Positions 17,564 to 27,610 are shown, numbered from the stretch's first letter. The stretch: 64,000 nucleotides of DNA from Candidatus Aquirickettsiella gammari (GCA_002290645.2 NMOS02000005.1:25125-89124); one strand, 5' to 3'. A program made the numbers and translations. Notes: generated by a model from the letters alone, not told the origin.

Positions 17564-18706
17564 ATGTTATCGCCAATTGCGTTAGTCCAACAACTTATCG
17601 CTTGCCCTTCCGTAACACCGCGGGATGAAGCTTGTCAAACTATTCTGTGCCAACATTTAAAACGCTTAGGTTTTGCGATTGAACACTTACCGTTTGAAGA
17701 AGTCAATAATTTCTGGGCTAGACGTGGAAAAGAAGGCCCTTTATTTGTTTTTGTTGGACATACCGATGTTGTTCCTCCAGGTCCATTAGATAAATGGGAT
17801 AGTCCTCCTTTTAAACCGACAATACGTAATGGGCAGCTCTATGGTCGTGGTAGTGCTGATATGAAAGCGAGTCTCGCGGCGATGTTAGTCGCTTGTGAAC
17901 GATTTATTAATCAGCGTCCTCATCATACCAGCTCTATAGCCTGGCTAATTACCAGCGATGAAGAAGGGCCAAGTATTAATGGGACAGCAAAGGTAGCTGC
18001 GCTATTAAAAAAGAGAAATGAAAAAATAGATTACTGTCTAGTGGGTGAACCTAGCTGCGAAAAAAAATTGGGTGATACCTTAAAAATAGGCCGCCGTGGT
18101 TCCTTATCAGCACGTTTATTTATCCAAGGCAAACAAGGCCATATCGCTTACCCGCAATTAGCAGAAAACCCCATTCATCGCTTTAATAATAGTTTAACAG
18201 AGCTATTAAATACGCATTGGGACGATAGCGTGCTTGCTGATTTTCAAGCGACAAGTTTACAATTGTCTAATATTCACGCTGGGACAGGCGCCGGAAATGT
18301 TATTCCCGATAATTTAGAGGTTCAATTTAATTTTCGTTATTCTCCCGCAACGAGCGCTGAAAAACTAAAAAATACCGTGGTAGCTATTTTAAAAAAACAT
18401 AACTTGAATTATAAAATCGATTGGCAACACGGAGGCTTACCTTTTTTAAGCGCCCCGGGTCAATTACGTAGCGCTTGTCTATCTGTTATAAAAAAAATCA
18501 CTGGTTTATCCTCTACGGTTTCAACGACGGGCGGGACCTCCGATGCGCGTTTTATTGCACCTTTAGGTGCAGAAATTGTAGAATTTGGCCCTTGTAATCG
18601 TACTATCCACCAAATCAATGAATGTGTATCAATAAGCGACATTGAGCAATTAGCTTTAATTTATGAAGAAATTTTAAAAAAAATGATACTCCCCGTGGGC
18701 GTGTGA
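17564..18706 (+). CDS. dapE: succinyl-diaminopimelate desuccinylase
   Basis: Di-zinc hydrolase of the lysine/diaminopimelate pathway; supplies meso-DAP for peptidoglycan. The 380 residues include the metal and catalytic residues H66 and D68 (GHTDVVPPG), D99 (GRGSADMK), and E133-E134 (SDEEGPS). The dimerisation domain lies in the middle (about 180-290), and STTGGTSDARF near the end is intact. Length matches E. coli DapE. A monocistronic context is likely, with a terminator downstream serving the opposite gene. Confidence 0.95.
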   Translation: MLSPIALVQQLIACPSVTPRDEACQTILCQHLKRLGFAIEHLPFEEVNNFWARRGKEGPLFVFVGHTDVVPPGPLDKWDSPPFKPTIRNGQLYGRGSADMKASLAAMLVACERFINQRPHHTSSIAWLITSDEEGPSINGTAKVAALLKKRNEKIDYCLVGEPSCEKKLGDTLKIGRRGSLSARLFIQGKQGHIAYPQLAENPIHRFNNSLTELLNTHWDDSVLADFQATSLQLSNIHAGTGAGNVIPDNLEVQFNFRYSPATSAEKLKNTVVAILKKHNLNYKIDWQHGGLPFLSAPGQLRSACLSVIKKITGLSSTVSTTGGTSDARFIAPLGAEIVEFGPCNRTIHQINECVSISDIEQLALIYEEILKKMILPVGV

Positions 18707-18757
18707 TTTTTTTATCTTAGGATTTTCTAGGCTCTCACCAAAATAAAATGTGGCCAA

Positions 18758-18786
18758 AAAAAAGCAGCCTTTAGCGGCTGCTTAAC
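18758..18786 (-). terminator. intrinsic terminator of the L,D-transpeptidase gene
   Basis: Read on the minus strand: AAGCAGCC, loop GCTAAA, GGCTGCTT, then a run of T. Eight perfect pairs, about 17 bases beyond the stop of the 18803-19480 gene. The plus strand lacks an equally good T-run. Confidence 0.88.
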
Positions 18787-18802
18787 AGTTAATTTTTCTC
18801 AT

Positions 18803-19480
18803 TTATGAAAGTAACTGAGACTTTGATAACCACATTGGATCAGGATAGTAAGCAAATATTAGTGTCCCGTTTTTAATCACATGGATTAAAGAATCGGCAA
18901 CGGCTGGACTTACTGCGAAACAACCCCAACTTCGTCCTAGACTACCATGCTGTCGGAGAAATTGCGTTGTTACGTAATCTGCTTTATGCACGACAATATC
19001 ACGCGCTTCAGCCCTATCATTAAATCCCTTTTCTAAACCTTTTAACTTTAATGAGTAGCCGTGTTTACCCTGATAAGGTGATTCGGTTAAAAACACCCCT
19101 AAACTCGACTCTAAACTTCCTGGTTTATCAGAGAAGGAATTTGCATAGTTGCCACCACTGTTTTTCCCGTGCGCCACATAATCATTAAAAAGCACTGAAT
19201 TATTTTTAAGGTCTAACACCCAAAGTCTACGTACTGTCGATGGTCTAGTATAATCAACAATAGTTAAGATTTGCTGGTTATCTAAACCTTCTTGTCTAGC
19301 TTTATTATACGCTTCTAACCCTAACTGTAGTACTTTAGGATTAAGCCCAGGCGCCCGCTCGCTGAACTGTTTTAGTTCAGCTTGTACATTCAAACCCTGG
19401 CTCATTGGACTAGCATTAACAGTCATCACAAAAAGACTACTTGCTAGAATTAATAAACTTGTTATTTTCTTTAATATCAC
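18803..19480 (-). CDS. murein L,D-transpeptidase catalytic domain family protein (YkuD_2 type)
   Basis: A 225-residue exported protein with an N-terminal signal peptide (hydrophobic 5-22, cleavage near VNA-SP). The catalytic motif is H165 followed by SLGRSWGCFAV with the nucleophile C187, the form seen in the YkuD_2 subgroup rather than classical ErfK/YbiS. It probably cross-links or modifies peptidoglycan in the periplasm. Transcribed alone with its own terminator. No peptidoglycan-binding (LysM) domain is present. The substrate is not known. Confidence 0.87.
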   Translation of the reverse strand: MILKKITSLLILASSLFVMTVNASPMSQGLNVQAELKQFSERAPGLNPKVLQLGLEAYNKARQEGLDNQQILTIVDYTRPSTVRRLWVLDLKNNSVLFNDYVAHGKNSGGNYANSFSDKPGSLESSLGVFLTESPYQGKHGYSLKLKGLEKGFNDRAEARDIVVHKADYVTTQFLRQHGSLGRSWGCFAVSPAVADSLIHVIKNGTLIFAYYPDPMWLSKSQLLS

Positions 19481-19574
19481 TATATGCCCCCCCCTTTTGC
19501 TTATTTAGCAGAAGAGGACCACTATAGCATAATTAGTACAAAATTTGAACGAATTTAGCCCGTTTTATCCGGTA

Positions 19575-19621
19575 AAAGGCTTACATTTCATCCTTATTCG
19601 TATTTTTATCTGTAAGCCTTT
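19575..19621. repeat. 11-base inverted repeat upstream of the L,D-transpeptidase gene
   Basis: AAAGGCTTACA (19575-19585) and its exact complement (19611-19621) are 25 bases apart, in the gap between the L,D-transpeptidase and AT-hook genes. A separate odd palindrome, AGCGATCATCGCT, lies at 19658-19670. Either could be a regulator-binding site or RNA structure; neither looks like a terminator. Confidence 0.5.
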
Positions 19622-19763
19622 AAGGGACAAAAGACTGTGTGATTAGACCAAAAGCAAAGCGATCATCGCTATAATTCTTCAAAAAATAGCTTATTTTTAA
19701 TTCTGTTTTTGTTTGATAATCAAAACCTTACTTAATTAGTCTAAGATATTTTCAGCTAAAAAA

Positions 19764-20153
19764 TTACTTCATCTTTCTTGGCCGTCCACGTTTCCGCATC
19801 CCTTTTTTCATTATATTGAGCTGAGCAGGTTTCCCTCGCCCTTTTGTCATTAACGTTCTTTTCACACTTTTTTTGCTACTAAATTTAGCTTTTGCAACCG
19901 CCAAAGCTTCATAATTAGCTTCCATTTTTTTATGCTCAATTTTAACGACTTTTTCAAGTGCTTTTTGATAGGCTTCTTGCTCGGCAAGTTTCAACTTCTC
20001 TCTGAAACTTGCCTTAAGTAAGGCAAGTTTAGCTCGCAGGGCTCTATGGGTCATACGAGCCGCTTGAGCCGCTTTACTACGCTGCATTTTTTTAGCCGCG
20101 CTTAAAGGGGGTCTCCCTCGTTTACGTTTTGTTTGTGTTTTTGGATTCGTCAT
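19764..20153 (-). CDS. AT-hook DNA-binding protein, histone-like
   Basis: A 129-residue, very basic protein. AT-hook cores sit at both ends: RGRPP at 12-16 and RGRPRK at 122-127, with a weaker GRGKP at 105-109. Between them lies an Ala/Lys/Glu-rich segment (about 30-95) that is predicted by eye to be one long helix or coiled coil. AT-hooks insert into the minor groove of AT-rich DNA, so the protein could bridge or compact the chromosome. I cannot assign it to a named bacterial family. It is monocistronic, between gltA and an L,D-transpeptidase gene. Confidence 0.8.
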   Translation of the reverse strand: MTNPKTQTKRKRGRPPLSAAKKMQRSKAAQAARMTHRALRAKLALLKASFREKLKLAEQEAYQKALEKVVKIEHKKMEANYEALAVAKAKFSSKKSVKRTLMTKGRGKPAQLNIMKKGMRKRGRPRKMK

Positions 20154-20404
20154 AAGTTTGAGTTCCTTTATTAAAGTTAATATATATTTAAATCAATGTA
20201 GCCTTCTTGAGATTAAGATAATACTAATTTATGTCTAATTTAATCCACTTAAATCAAGAAACATAAATCTAAATAGACACTTTAATTATATCTATAAATA
20301 AAAGAGAATTCAGCAACATTTTTTATTTAAATTAAAAAACGTATGTTTTTTTCTAACTTTACTGATATTTAATTAAATAGTGTAGGGTGTTTATGGAGAT
20401 TTTA

Positions 20405-21727
20405 TTATCTTTTTTCAATAGGTATATAATTTCTTTGTGTATTTCCAATATACAATTGTCTTGGTCTTGCGATGCGATGCTTAGGATCGGCCATCATTTC
20501 TTCCCATTGTGAAACCCAACCCACTGTACGAGCTAATGCAAAGATAACAGTAAACATATTTGTAGGGATACCTAAAGCACTTAAAGTAATACCTGAATAA
20601 AAATCTACATTAGGGTATAACTTTCGTTCAATAAAATAAGCGTCTTCTAAAGCAATTTTTTCTAACGCCAATGCAAGTTTAAATAAGGGCTCCTCTTTTT
20701 TCCCTGTTTCTTCTAATACATCATGGCAGGTCTTTTTCATCACCGAGGCACGCGGGTCATAATTTTTATAAACTCGATGACCAAAACCCATTAATCGAAA
20801 AGGGTCATTAGGATCTTTAGCCTTTGCGATATAATGGTTTATACGAGAGATGTCCCCTATCTCAAGTAACATATTTAAACAAGCTTCATTAGCGCCACCA
20901 TGTGCGGGGCCCCACAAAGCCGCTATTCCAGCGGAGATACATGCATAGGGATTAGCGCCGGTTGAACCCGCAAGCCTAACAGTAGAGGTAGAAGCATTCT
21001 GCTCATGATCAGCATGCAAAATAAAAATTCGATCTAAAGCACGTGCTAAGACAGGATTAGGTCGATTTTCTTCGCTTGGAACCCCAAACATCATATGTAA
21101 AAAATTTTCCGCATAACTTAAATGATTCAAAGGATACATAAAAGGTAAGCCGGTAGAATATTTATAAGACATCGCCGCCAATGTTGGCATTTTAGCGATT
21201 AATCTTAGTGCGGCTAACTTACGATGGGCTTCATTATGAATATCTAATAAGTCATGATAAAAAGCCGATAAAGCCCCTACAACACCCAACATAATTGCCA
21301 TAGGATGGGCATCTCTGCGAAACCCATAAAAGAAATGGCGTAATTGCTCGTGCACCATAGTATGTTGGTTAATTTCTCCGTTAAAGATTTTTTTTTGTGT
21401 TTTATTAGGTAATTCACCGTTAAGCAACAGATAAGCAACTTCTATAAAATCTGACTTTTCTGCCAGCTGATCAATAGGGTAACCTCGATAAAGTAAGATA
21501 CCTTTTTCTCCGTCAATGAAGGTTATTTTAGAAGAACACGCCGCTGTAGATAAAAACCCTGGATCGTAGGTAAATGTGCCAAGCTTTGCTAATTGCGTCA
21601 CATCAAGAACATTAGGCCCTAATGTTGCATTGCAAACTGGCAACTTAATAGGAGGCAAGTCATTAACTTTTAAAATCGCGGTGGAAGAAGATTGATCTTT
21701 AATGGTTATTTCCGCAGATTGAGTCAT
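20405..21727 (-). CDS. gltA: citrate synthase
   Basis: Condenses acetyl-CoA and oxaloacetate to citrate at the entry of the TCA cycle. The ATG at 21727 (MTQSAEITI) is chosen because AGAGGC precedes it at a suitable distance; an upstream in-frame start would add 13 unlikely residues. The resulting 440 residues are typical of the large, hexameric gammaproteobacterial enzyme. Conserved active-site segments are [11 protein letters not shown] and [14 protein letters not shown], with a C-terminal RPRQLYIG. The 250 bases downstream are AT-rich. Confidence 0.96.
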   Translation of the reverse strand: MTQSAEITIKDQSSSTAILKVNDLPPIKLPVCNATLGPNVLDVTQLAKLGTFTYDPGFLSTAACSSKITFIDGEKGILLYRGYPIDQLAEKSDFIEVAYLLLNGELPNKTQKKIFNGEINQHTMVHEQLRHFFYGFRRDAHPMAIMLGVVGALSAFYHDLLDIHNEAHRKLAALRLIAKMPTLAAMSYKYSTGLPFMYPLNHLSYAENFLHMMFGVPSEENRPNPVLARALDRIFILHADHEQNASTSTVRLAGSTGANPYACISAGIAALWGPAHGGANEACLNMLLEIGDISRINHYIAKAKDPNDPFRLMGFGHRVYKNYDPRASVMKKTCHDVLEETGKKEEPLFKLALALEKIALEDAYFIERKLYPNVDFYSGITLSALGIPTNMFTVIFALARTVGWVSQWEEMMADPKHRIARPRQLYIGNTQRNYIPIEKR

Positions 21728-21910
21728 AATAGCCTCTGAATTTATAAATTTAATTTCGTATGCCAAACTACTAAACTAGCAAGCGCCTAAAGAACGTGGG
21801 TTATATAACAAAGATAAAATACTGATGTCAATTTTTAGCAATTACCTAAAAGCAAGATTTTATCAAATTATTAGAAAGACTTACTATATCTGTGCTAGAT
21901 TAACGATATT

Positions 21911-22855
21911 GTGCCAACTATTCAATATTTAACCATAACAAGTGACTATGCAGGCCAGCGGCTCGATAATTTTTTAATATCGCGCTTGAAAGGCCTCCCC
22001 AAAAGTCGTCTTTACCGAATTATACGGAAAGGAGACTTACGTATTAATAAGAAAAGGGTAAAACCCGATTATCGGCTACAAGAAGGAGATATTATTCGTA
22101 TCCCCCCCTTACGGCTTTCTCCACCTACTAAAAAGGCTATTCCGAGTGAGCAACTAATAAGCTTATTTGAAAAAGCCATTATTTTCGAAGATAAAAGCTT
22201 TTTGGCGCTCAACAAACCCACTGGCATTGCCGTCCATGGAGGCAGCGGAATACATCTAGGGGTGATAGAAACTTTGCGTCAACTTCGTCCACAATTAAAA
22301 TTCCTGGAATTAGCCCATCGCCTAGATCGTGACACCTCGGGTTGCTTGTTACTGGTAAAAAAAAGTAGTGTTTTAAAAGAACTACATGAATTACTACGCT
22401 CGGGTAATATTAAAAAAACCTATCTTGCCTTAGTGGCTGGCCATTGGCCTAAATCTTTACTAAAAGTTGATGTACCCCTGTCTAAAAATCAATTACGATC
22501 CGGAGAGCGCATAGTCCGCGTTCAAACAGAAGGTAAAATATCCTTAACTCAATTCTCCGTACGACAATACTTTACTGAATCTACTTTGGTGGCTGCAGTC
22601 CCTATCACTGGTCGAACCCATCAAATTCGTGTTCACGCCCAATATGCAAAACATCCTATTATTGGCGATGAAAAATACGGCAATAAAGATGTTAATAAAG
22701 AAATGCGGAAATTAGGCTGTAAACGACTTTTCTTGCACGCTAGTCAACTAAAATTTGATTTACCCTCGACAGGGCAAACAATAATTCTTAACGCCGAATT
22801 ACCTGACGACTTAAATGCAGTTTTGAAACAGTTAACGCTTTCACCTAATCATTAA
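21911..22855 (+). CDS. rluC: 23S rRNA pseudouridine synthase RluC
   Basis: Modifies uridines 955, 2504 and 2580 of 23S rRNA in characterised homologues. The 314 residues have an N-terminal S4 domain (about 14-65) and the RluA-type catalytic domain with HRLDRDTSGCLLL and the GRTHQIRVH motif. It starts at GTG with no clear ribosome-binding site. Distinguished from RluD by its sequence (LPKSRLYRIIRKGDLRINKKR) and by the presence of another gene in the rluD-pgeF locus. Confidence 0.9.
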   Translation: MPTIQYLTITSDYAGQRLDNFLISRLKGLPKSRLYRIIRKGDLRINKKRVKPDYRLQEGDIIRIPPLRLSPPTKKAIPSEQLISLFEKAIIFEDKSFLALNKPTGIAVHGGSGIHLGVIETLRQLRPQLKFLELAHRLDRDTSGCLLLVKKSSVLKELHELLRSGNIKKTYLALVAGHWPKSLLKVDVPLSKNQLRSGERIVRVQTEGKISLTQFSVRQYFTESTLVAAVPITGRTHQIRVHAQYAKHPIIGDEKYGNKDVNKEMRKLGCKRLFLHASQLKFDLPSTGQTIILNAELPDDLNAVLKQLTLSPNH

Positions 22856-22928
22856 TTCAGCGCTATCACGCTTTATCTAATGTCCGCGTAATAAGGTTAA
22901 TCCGCTAATAAAAGTAACATTTAAATTT

Positions 22929-23594
22929 TTAGCGTTTATTCTGCTCTAATGCGGCAAAAATCTGTCTACGGACTTCCTCAACACTCGCATGACCATCGAT
23001 TGAGATATAGCATGGCGCATCAGGACCGCCGCGAAGCTGCCAATCCTGATAATAGCAAAGCAATGGTTTGGTTTGATGATGATAAATACGCAAACGTTCA
23101 CGTACCGTTTCTTCAGTATCATCTTTACGTTGAATAAGTGCTTCTCCAGTTACATCATCTTTATTCGGAATATGTGGCGGATTATATGATAGATGGTAAA
23201 TCCTTCCCGAAGCGAGATGGATACGGCGTCCACTGAGCCTTTTCACAATTTCCTCATCATCCACTTTAATTTCAATGACAAAATCGATAAAAATAGAATT
23301 GGCTCTTATCGCCTCAGCCTGAGGTAAAGTACGTGGAAAGCCATCAAATAAAAACCCGTTTATACAGTCTGCTTGCCTAATACGTGCTTCAACCAGCCTA
23401 ATAATGACTTCATCTGATACTAACTGGCCTGAATCCATAATAGCCTTTGCCTGTAAACCCAGATGGGTACCCTGGCTTACCGCAACACGTAGCATATCTC
23501 CAGTAGAAATCTGTGGAATATGGTAATAAGCGGTTATAAGTTTTGCCTGAGTCCCTTTTCCTGCTCCGGGCGCTCCTAATAAAATAATTCTCAT
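22929..23594 (-). CDS. adk: adenylate kinase
   Basis: Interconverts ATP + AMP and 2 ADP. The 221 residues include the P-loop [10 protein letters not shown] (7-16), the AMP-binding DGFPRT segment (about 84-89) and the long LID domain (about 120-160) of the large bacterial form. The LID lacks four zinc-binding cysteines, as in other Gram-negative enzymes. Convergent with rluC. Confidence 0.97.
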   Translation of the reverse strand: MRIILLGAPGAGKGTQAKLITAYYHIPQISTGDMLRVAVSQGTHLGLQAKAIMDSGQLVSDEVIIRLVEARIRQADCINGFLFDGFPRTLPQAEAIRANSIFIDFVIEIKVDDEEIVKRLSGRRIHLASGRIYHLSYNPPHIPNKDDVTGEALIQRKDDTEETVRERLRIYHHQTKPLLCYYQDWQLRGGPDAPCYISIDGHASVEEVRRQIFAALEQNKR

Positions 23595-23917
23595 CTTCTC
23601 TTATTATCTCAAAGTAAGTGTCGAAGGTTCATCTATATTCATTAATCTGGATTTGTACTAGCCAGAAACCTAAAAATATGGTTTTATCGCGTCATATCCT
23701 AGACTACCTGGGACCATTGGAAATCGACAAAATCTAGCCATAGGTTATAGGGCCCTGAGTTTACATCCGTAAATAGGTAAGTAACAACGCTAAAATTAAT
23801 TAATTTTAATGAGTTTCAAAAGAAGTCTACTATAAAAAGGAGTCAAGCATGTAGAGTCCTCGCGAGTATACTAGCCTATTAAAGGAGCTTATCCTATCCC
23901 TAAACGATGATAGTGTT
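23595..23917. other. 323-base divergent intergenic region
   Basis: No credible gene. It holds an 18-base perfect AT palindrome at 23791-23808 (TAAAATTAATTAATTTTA) and two unused ribosome-binding-like stretches (AAAAAGGAG near 23836 and AAAGGAG near 23881). Promoters for adk and for the exonuclease gene must lie here, but no box is convincing. Confidence 0.4.
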
Positions 23918-24694
23918 ATGAATATTTTTGTTTTTGATATTGAAACCGTCCCTGATACAAAAAATGGACGGCTCCTATATAACTTGGACATTGAAAGCGA
24001 CCGAGAAGTCGCTGAGATGATGCGGGAAAGACGTAAAGAAAAAACCAACGGCTCTACCTTCCTTCCACATCATCTACAACGAATTATTGCTATCTCTGTG
24101 GCGTTACGTAGTAAGAGTCTGTTTAAAATAGGATCCTTAGGTGATATCAATTCCGATGAGCCCACTCTAATAGAGGCATTTTTCAAGTGCATTGAAAAAT
24201 ACGCACCGATATTGGTGTCATGGAATGGTAGCGGTTTTGATTTACCTGTTTTGCATTATCGCGCTTTATTATATGGAATTAGCAGTCCTAGCTATTGGAA
24301 TGTGGGTAATGACAATGATGCAAGCTTTCGCTGGAATAATTATCTCAACCGATACCATTACCGGCACAGTGACCTTATGGATATCCTGGCAGCTTATCAA
24401 GGTCGTGCCAATGCCCCTCTAACTGAAATCGCTGTCATGTTAGGCTTACCTGGAAAACTTGGCATGGATGGAAGTCAAGTTTGGGACTATTTTTTAGAAG
24501 GGAAACTAGAAGCCATTCGAAACTATTGTGAAATTGATGTGTTAAATACCTATTTAATTTATCTTCGCTTTGAACTGATGCGTGGAAACTTCTCGTTTGA
24601 AACCTACCAAAAAGAATGTACTTATGCGCGTGAAACAATCGCTCAAGAAAATAAATCTCACTTTGAACAATTTATAAAAATATGGAAAATTTAA
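23918..24694 (+). CDS. PolB-like 3'-5' exonuclease domain protein
   Basis: A 258-residue stand-alone DEDD-type exonuclease related to the proofreading domain of family B DNA polymerases. Motif I is FDIETVPD (6-13), motif II SWNGSGFDLPVL (about 104-115) and motif III ends in YCEID (about 205-211). No polymerase domain is present. It probably acts on DNA or RNA ends, but the substrate is not known. Its stop lies 13 bases inside the rlmD start, so the two are co-translated. Confidence 0.85.
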   Translation: MNIFVFDIETVPDTKNGRLLYNLDIESDREVAEMMRERRKEKTNGSTFLPHHLQRIIAISVALRSKSLFKIGSLGDINSDEPTLIEAFFKCIEKYAPILVSWNGSGFDLPVLHYRALLYGISSPSYWNVGNDNDASFRWNNYLNRYHYRHSDLMDILAAYQGRANAPLTEIAVMLGLPGKLGMDGSQVWDYFLEGKLEAIRNYCEIDVLNTYLIYLRFELMRGNFSFETYQKECTYARETIAQENKSHFEQFIKIWKI

Positions 24695-26016
24695 ACCCAT
24701 TAGCTACTGATTCACCACCTATCTTCATTACAGGTATTTCTCATGAAGGCCGCGGCATTGCCCATATCAACGGAAAAATTACCTTCATTGAAAATGCATT
24801 ACCTGGAGAAACTGTCTTAATCGCCTACAATAAGAAGCGTCGTTGTTATGACGAAGCAAAATCTATTCAGATTTTACAAGCCTCATCCGAAAGAATTAAG
24901 CCTCAATGCCTCCATTACGGTATTTGTGGCGGTTGCAACCTACAACATCTCAGTAGTGCAGCACAACTGCAACACAAAGAGAAAACCTTACTTGAACAAT
25001 TTACTCATTTTGCCGGAATACAGCCCACTACCTTACTGCCTCCATTGACAGCTGACAGTTGGGGATATCGCCGCAGAGCACGACTGGGAGTCAAATATGT
25101 GGCTAAAAAACAAGCTGTATTAGTTGGTTTTCGTGAAAAAAATGGACGCTATCTCGCTCAATTACAAGCCTGTGAAACACTAGACCCTAGAGTAGGACGA
25201 CTCTTAGTCCCCTTACAACAACTCATTATCACACTCAAGGCTTATCAGACTATTCCGCAAATTGAAGCCGCATTAGGCGATGAGATTATTGCGTTAGTTT
25301 TTCGACACTTACTTCCCTTGGACAGCTCCGATCAAATTAAGCTTGAAGCCTTTGCCAAACAGTACCAATTACAACTTTACTTACAACCTGGCAATGAAAG
25401 TAGCGCGCATTGTATTTGGCCAAAAAATCCTAAGTTATTGAGTTATCACTTAAATAATGAGGGTTATTTACCATTACGTTTAGAGTTATTATTCGAACCT
25501 AAGCATTTCGTTCAAATCAATGCCGATATTAATCAAGCCATGGTAACGCGTGCTATGGAGTTGCTCGCGCCTAATTTCAGCGATCGGATATTGGATTTAT
25601 TCTGCGGATTAGGTAATTTTAGCTTAGCCCTTGCCACACGATGTCAATCCGTAGTAGGCATCGAGGGACATAATGAACTTGTAGAGCGCGCCAAAACAAA
25701 TGCTATTCACAATACCATTAATAATGCCTATTTTTACACGGCTGACTTAACTACATCAATACAAAAAGAAACCTGGGCCCAACAAGCTTTTAACAAAATT
25801 CTGTTGGATCCGCCACGTTCAGGTGCCTTGGAGTTTATCCAACAAATTAAACGTTGGAATATCGAGCGCATTGTGTATGTTTCTTGTAATCCTGCTAGTC
25901 TTGCAAGAGATGCGAAAGAATTAGTCAAGCAAGGTTATAGTTTACAACAGGCGGGCATCATGGACATGTTTCCGCAAACCCATCATAGCGAAGCAATTTG
26001 TTTATTTACCAAATAG
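24682..26016 (+). CDS. rlmD: 23S rRNA (uracil1939-C5)-methyltransferase RlmD
   Basis: Methylates U1939 of 23S rRNA with S-adenosylmethionine. The 444 residues have an N-terminal TRAM domain (about 15-70), the iron-sulfur cluster cysteines in the QCLHYGICGGCNLQH segment with a further Cys near 165, the SAM-binding LDLFCGLGNFS motif and the catalytic YVSCNPASLARD loop near the end. Length matches E. coli RlmD (433). Overlaps the exonuclease gene upstream. Confidence 0.94.
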   Translation: MENLNPLATDSPPIFITGISHEGRGIAHINGKITFIENALPGETVLIAYNKKRRCYDEAKSIQILQASSERIKPQCLHYGICGGCNLQHLSSAAQLQHKEKTLLEQFTHFAGIQPTTLLPPLTADSWGYRRRARLGVKYVAKKQAVLVGFREKNGRYLAQLQACETLDPRVGRLLVPLQQLIITLKAYQTIPQIEAALGDEIIALVFRHLLPLDSSDQIKLEAFAKQYQLQLYLQPGNESSAHCIWPKNPKLLSYHLNNEGYLPLRLELLFEPKHFVQINADINQAMVTRAMELLAPNFSDRILDLFCGLGNFSLALATRCQSVVGIEGHNELVERAKTNAIHNTINNAYFYTADLTTSIQKETWAQQAFNKILLDPPRSGALEFIQQIKRWNIERIVYVSCNPASLARDAKELVKQGYSLQQAGIMDMFPQTHHSEAICLFTK

Positions 26017-26021
26017 GTAGT

Positions 26022-27515
26022 ATGAATAAACTAAACATAGTATCCCTAAAAACCCTCCGTCACATTATGTATGCACTCGCCATTACGCTGGTGATAGGCA
26101 CAACAAAAAGTTTTGCATTTTATGATGAGAACGGACATCAATCCCAAACTTCCTCTATCCAAGTTAATTTAAATAACATATTAAGTCATTTCAAAGCTTA
26201 TCGCATCGGTGTTTCTATACAGTCCTTGTCAAGCGGAAGAGTGCTTTACCAATATAATGCAAACCACGGCTTTGTCCCTGCTAGTACTTTAAAATTATTC
26301 ACAGGCATTGCCGCCTTAGATTATTTAGGGCCTCATTTTCAATTTAAAACGCGTTTTTTAACAAATCCTGGTGCACAAATACGCAACGGTGTCTTAGCTG
26401 GAAATCTTTACATCAAATTTAGCGGAGACCCCTATTTGACGCTAGATGATCTCAAGGACATGTTAACGACCTTAAATGAACAGCATATAACCAAGGTCCA
26501 AGGAAATATCGTTATTGATGATACCGCCATCGATCGAAGTACCTGGCCTCCGGGACGCGTGATTGATGATAAAATTTTCTGTTATGCGGCACCTGTCACA
26601 GCAACCATCATCAATCGCAATTGTTTTAGTCTAAGCGTTAAACCTAACCAACACTTACTACATCCAACTGTCACCAAAAGTAGCCGTAATTTAGGTATAG
26701 TTATCGACAATCTGGCTATTACCAAGCACTTAAGAAGACCTAGCTATTCATTAGACTTAAAACCAAATGCGATTAGCGCAAATCACTATACCTTAAGAGG
26801 ATACCTTTCGCCTAAGATGGGCCCTTTATCATTTGCGGTCGCGTTACAGAATCCCAATCTGGCCACTTATGGCATTGTAGCTGGCTTATTACGAAAGTAT
26901 TCCATTCACTATTCGAATTTAGTTTATGGGAAAACACCTCCTCTGGCTAAAATATTAGCAGAAAACAGCTCTCCTGAACTTGCTTTTTTAATAAAAAATA
27001 TGTTAAAAAGATCGGACAATTTGATTGCTGATAGTTTATTAAAAAAACTAGGGGAAAAGTATTTTTCAGCACAAGGCAGCTGGAAAACGGGCAGAAATGC
27101 CGTTCAAGCTATCCTTGCCAGCAAAACGGATATTGATTTTAGACATGTCATGATGGTCGATGGTTCTGGCTTATCGCGTAATAATATAGTTACGCCGAAT
27201 GCCTTTGTTCAATTATTGAATTTTGCCTATACGCAATTGCCTGATAGCGACTTACTCTTTGAGTCCTTACCTCGTTCAGGACTAGATGGAACATTAAAGC
27301 ACCGTCTGGGTGGGCCTACATTAGATAAAATACACGCTAAAACGGGTAGCATGCATGGAATAAGCAGCTTAGCGGGTTATATTAGGACGGCTAATGGTCA
27401 GGTGCTTGCTTTTTCTATTTTAATTAACGACCCCGTTCCTGGAAAAAATAATCAAGGAGGTTATCGCTTATTAGAAAATCGAATTTGTGAGTTTTTGGCA
27501 AAAAGCAACCTATAA
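26022..27515 (+). CDS. dacB: D-alanyl-D-alanine carboxypeptidase/endopeptidase (PBP4)
   Basis: Periplasmic penicillin-binding protein that trims and cleaves peptidoglycan cross-links. The ATG at 26022 (MNKLNIVSLK) gives 497 residues with a signal peptide (about 15-30). Active-site motifs are intact: SxxK in PASTLKLF, SxN as SDN, and KTG in AKTGSMHG. A large insert between the first two motifs is typical of the S13 peptidase family. Six bases after rlmD, so likely co-transcribed. Confidence 0.93.
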   Translation: MNKLNIVSLKTLRHIMYALAITLVIGTTKSFAFYDENGHQSQTSSIQVNLNNILSHFKAYRIGVSIQSLSSGRVLYQYNANHGFVPASTLKLFTGIAALDYLGPHFQFKTRFLTNPGAQIRNGVLAGNLYIKFSGDPYLTLDDLKDMLTTLNEQHITKVQGNIVIDDTAIDRSTWPPGRVIDDKIFCYAAPVTATIINRNCFSLSVKPNQHLLHPTVTKSSRNLGIVIDNLAITKHLRRPSYSLDLKPNAISANHYTLRGYLSPKMGPLSFAVALQNPNLATYGIVAGLLRKYSIHYSNLVYGKTPPLAKILAENSSPELAFLIKNMLKRSDNLIADSLLKKLGEKYFSAQGSWKTGRNAVQAILASKTDIDFRHVMMVDGSGLSRNNIVTPNAFVQLLNFAYTQLPDSDLLFESLPRSGLDGTLKHRLGGPTLDKIHAKTGSMHGISSLAGYIRTANGQVLAFSILINDPVPGKNNQGGYRLLENRICEFLAKSNL

Positions 27516-27610
27516 ATAGGAGTTATATCCCAAAACAATGAGATGTAACGATTAGTTGATATTTCTAAAATTTTTTAGAGCTGCAAAATAACGATAAAGG
27601 ATAACTGAAA

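Noticed and set aside
20300..20404. AAAAAAC/GTTTTTT stem downstream of gltA as a terminator
   Set aside because: Such A/T pairs are expected by chance in this AT-rich gap, and the stem has almost no GC.
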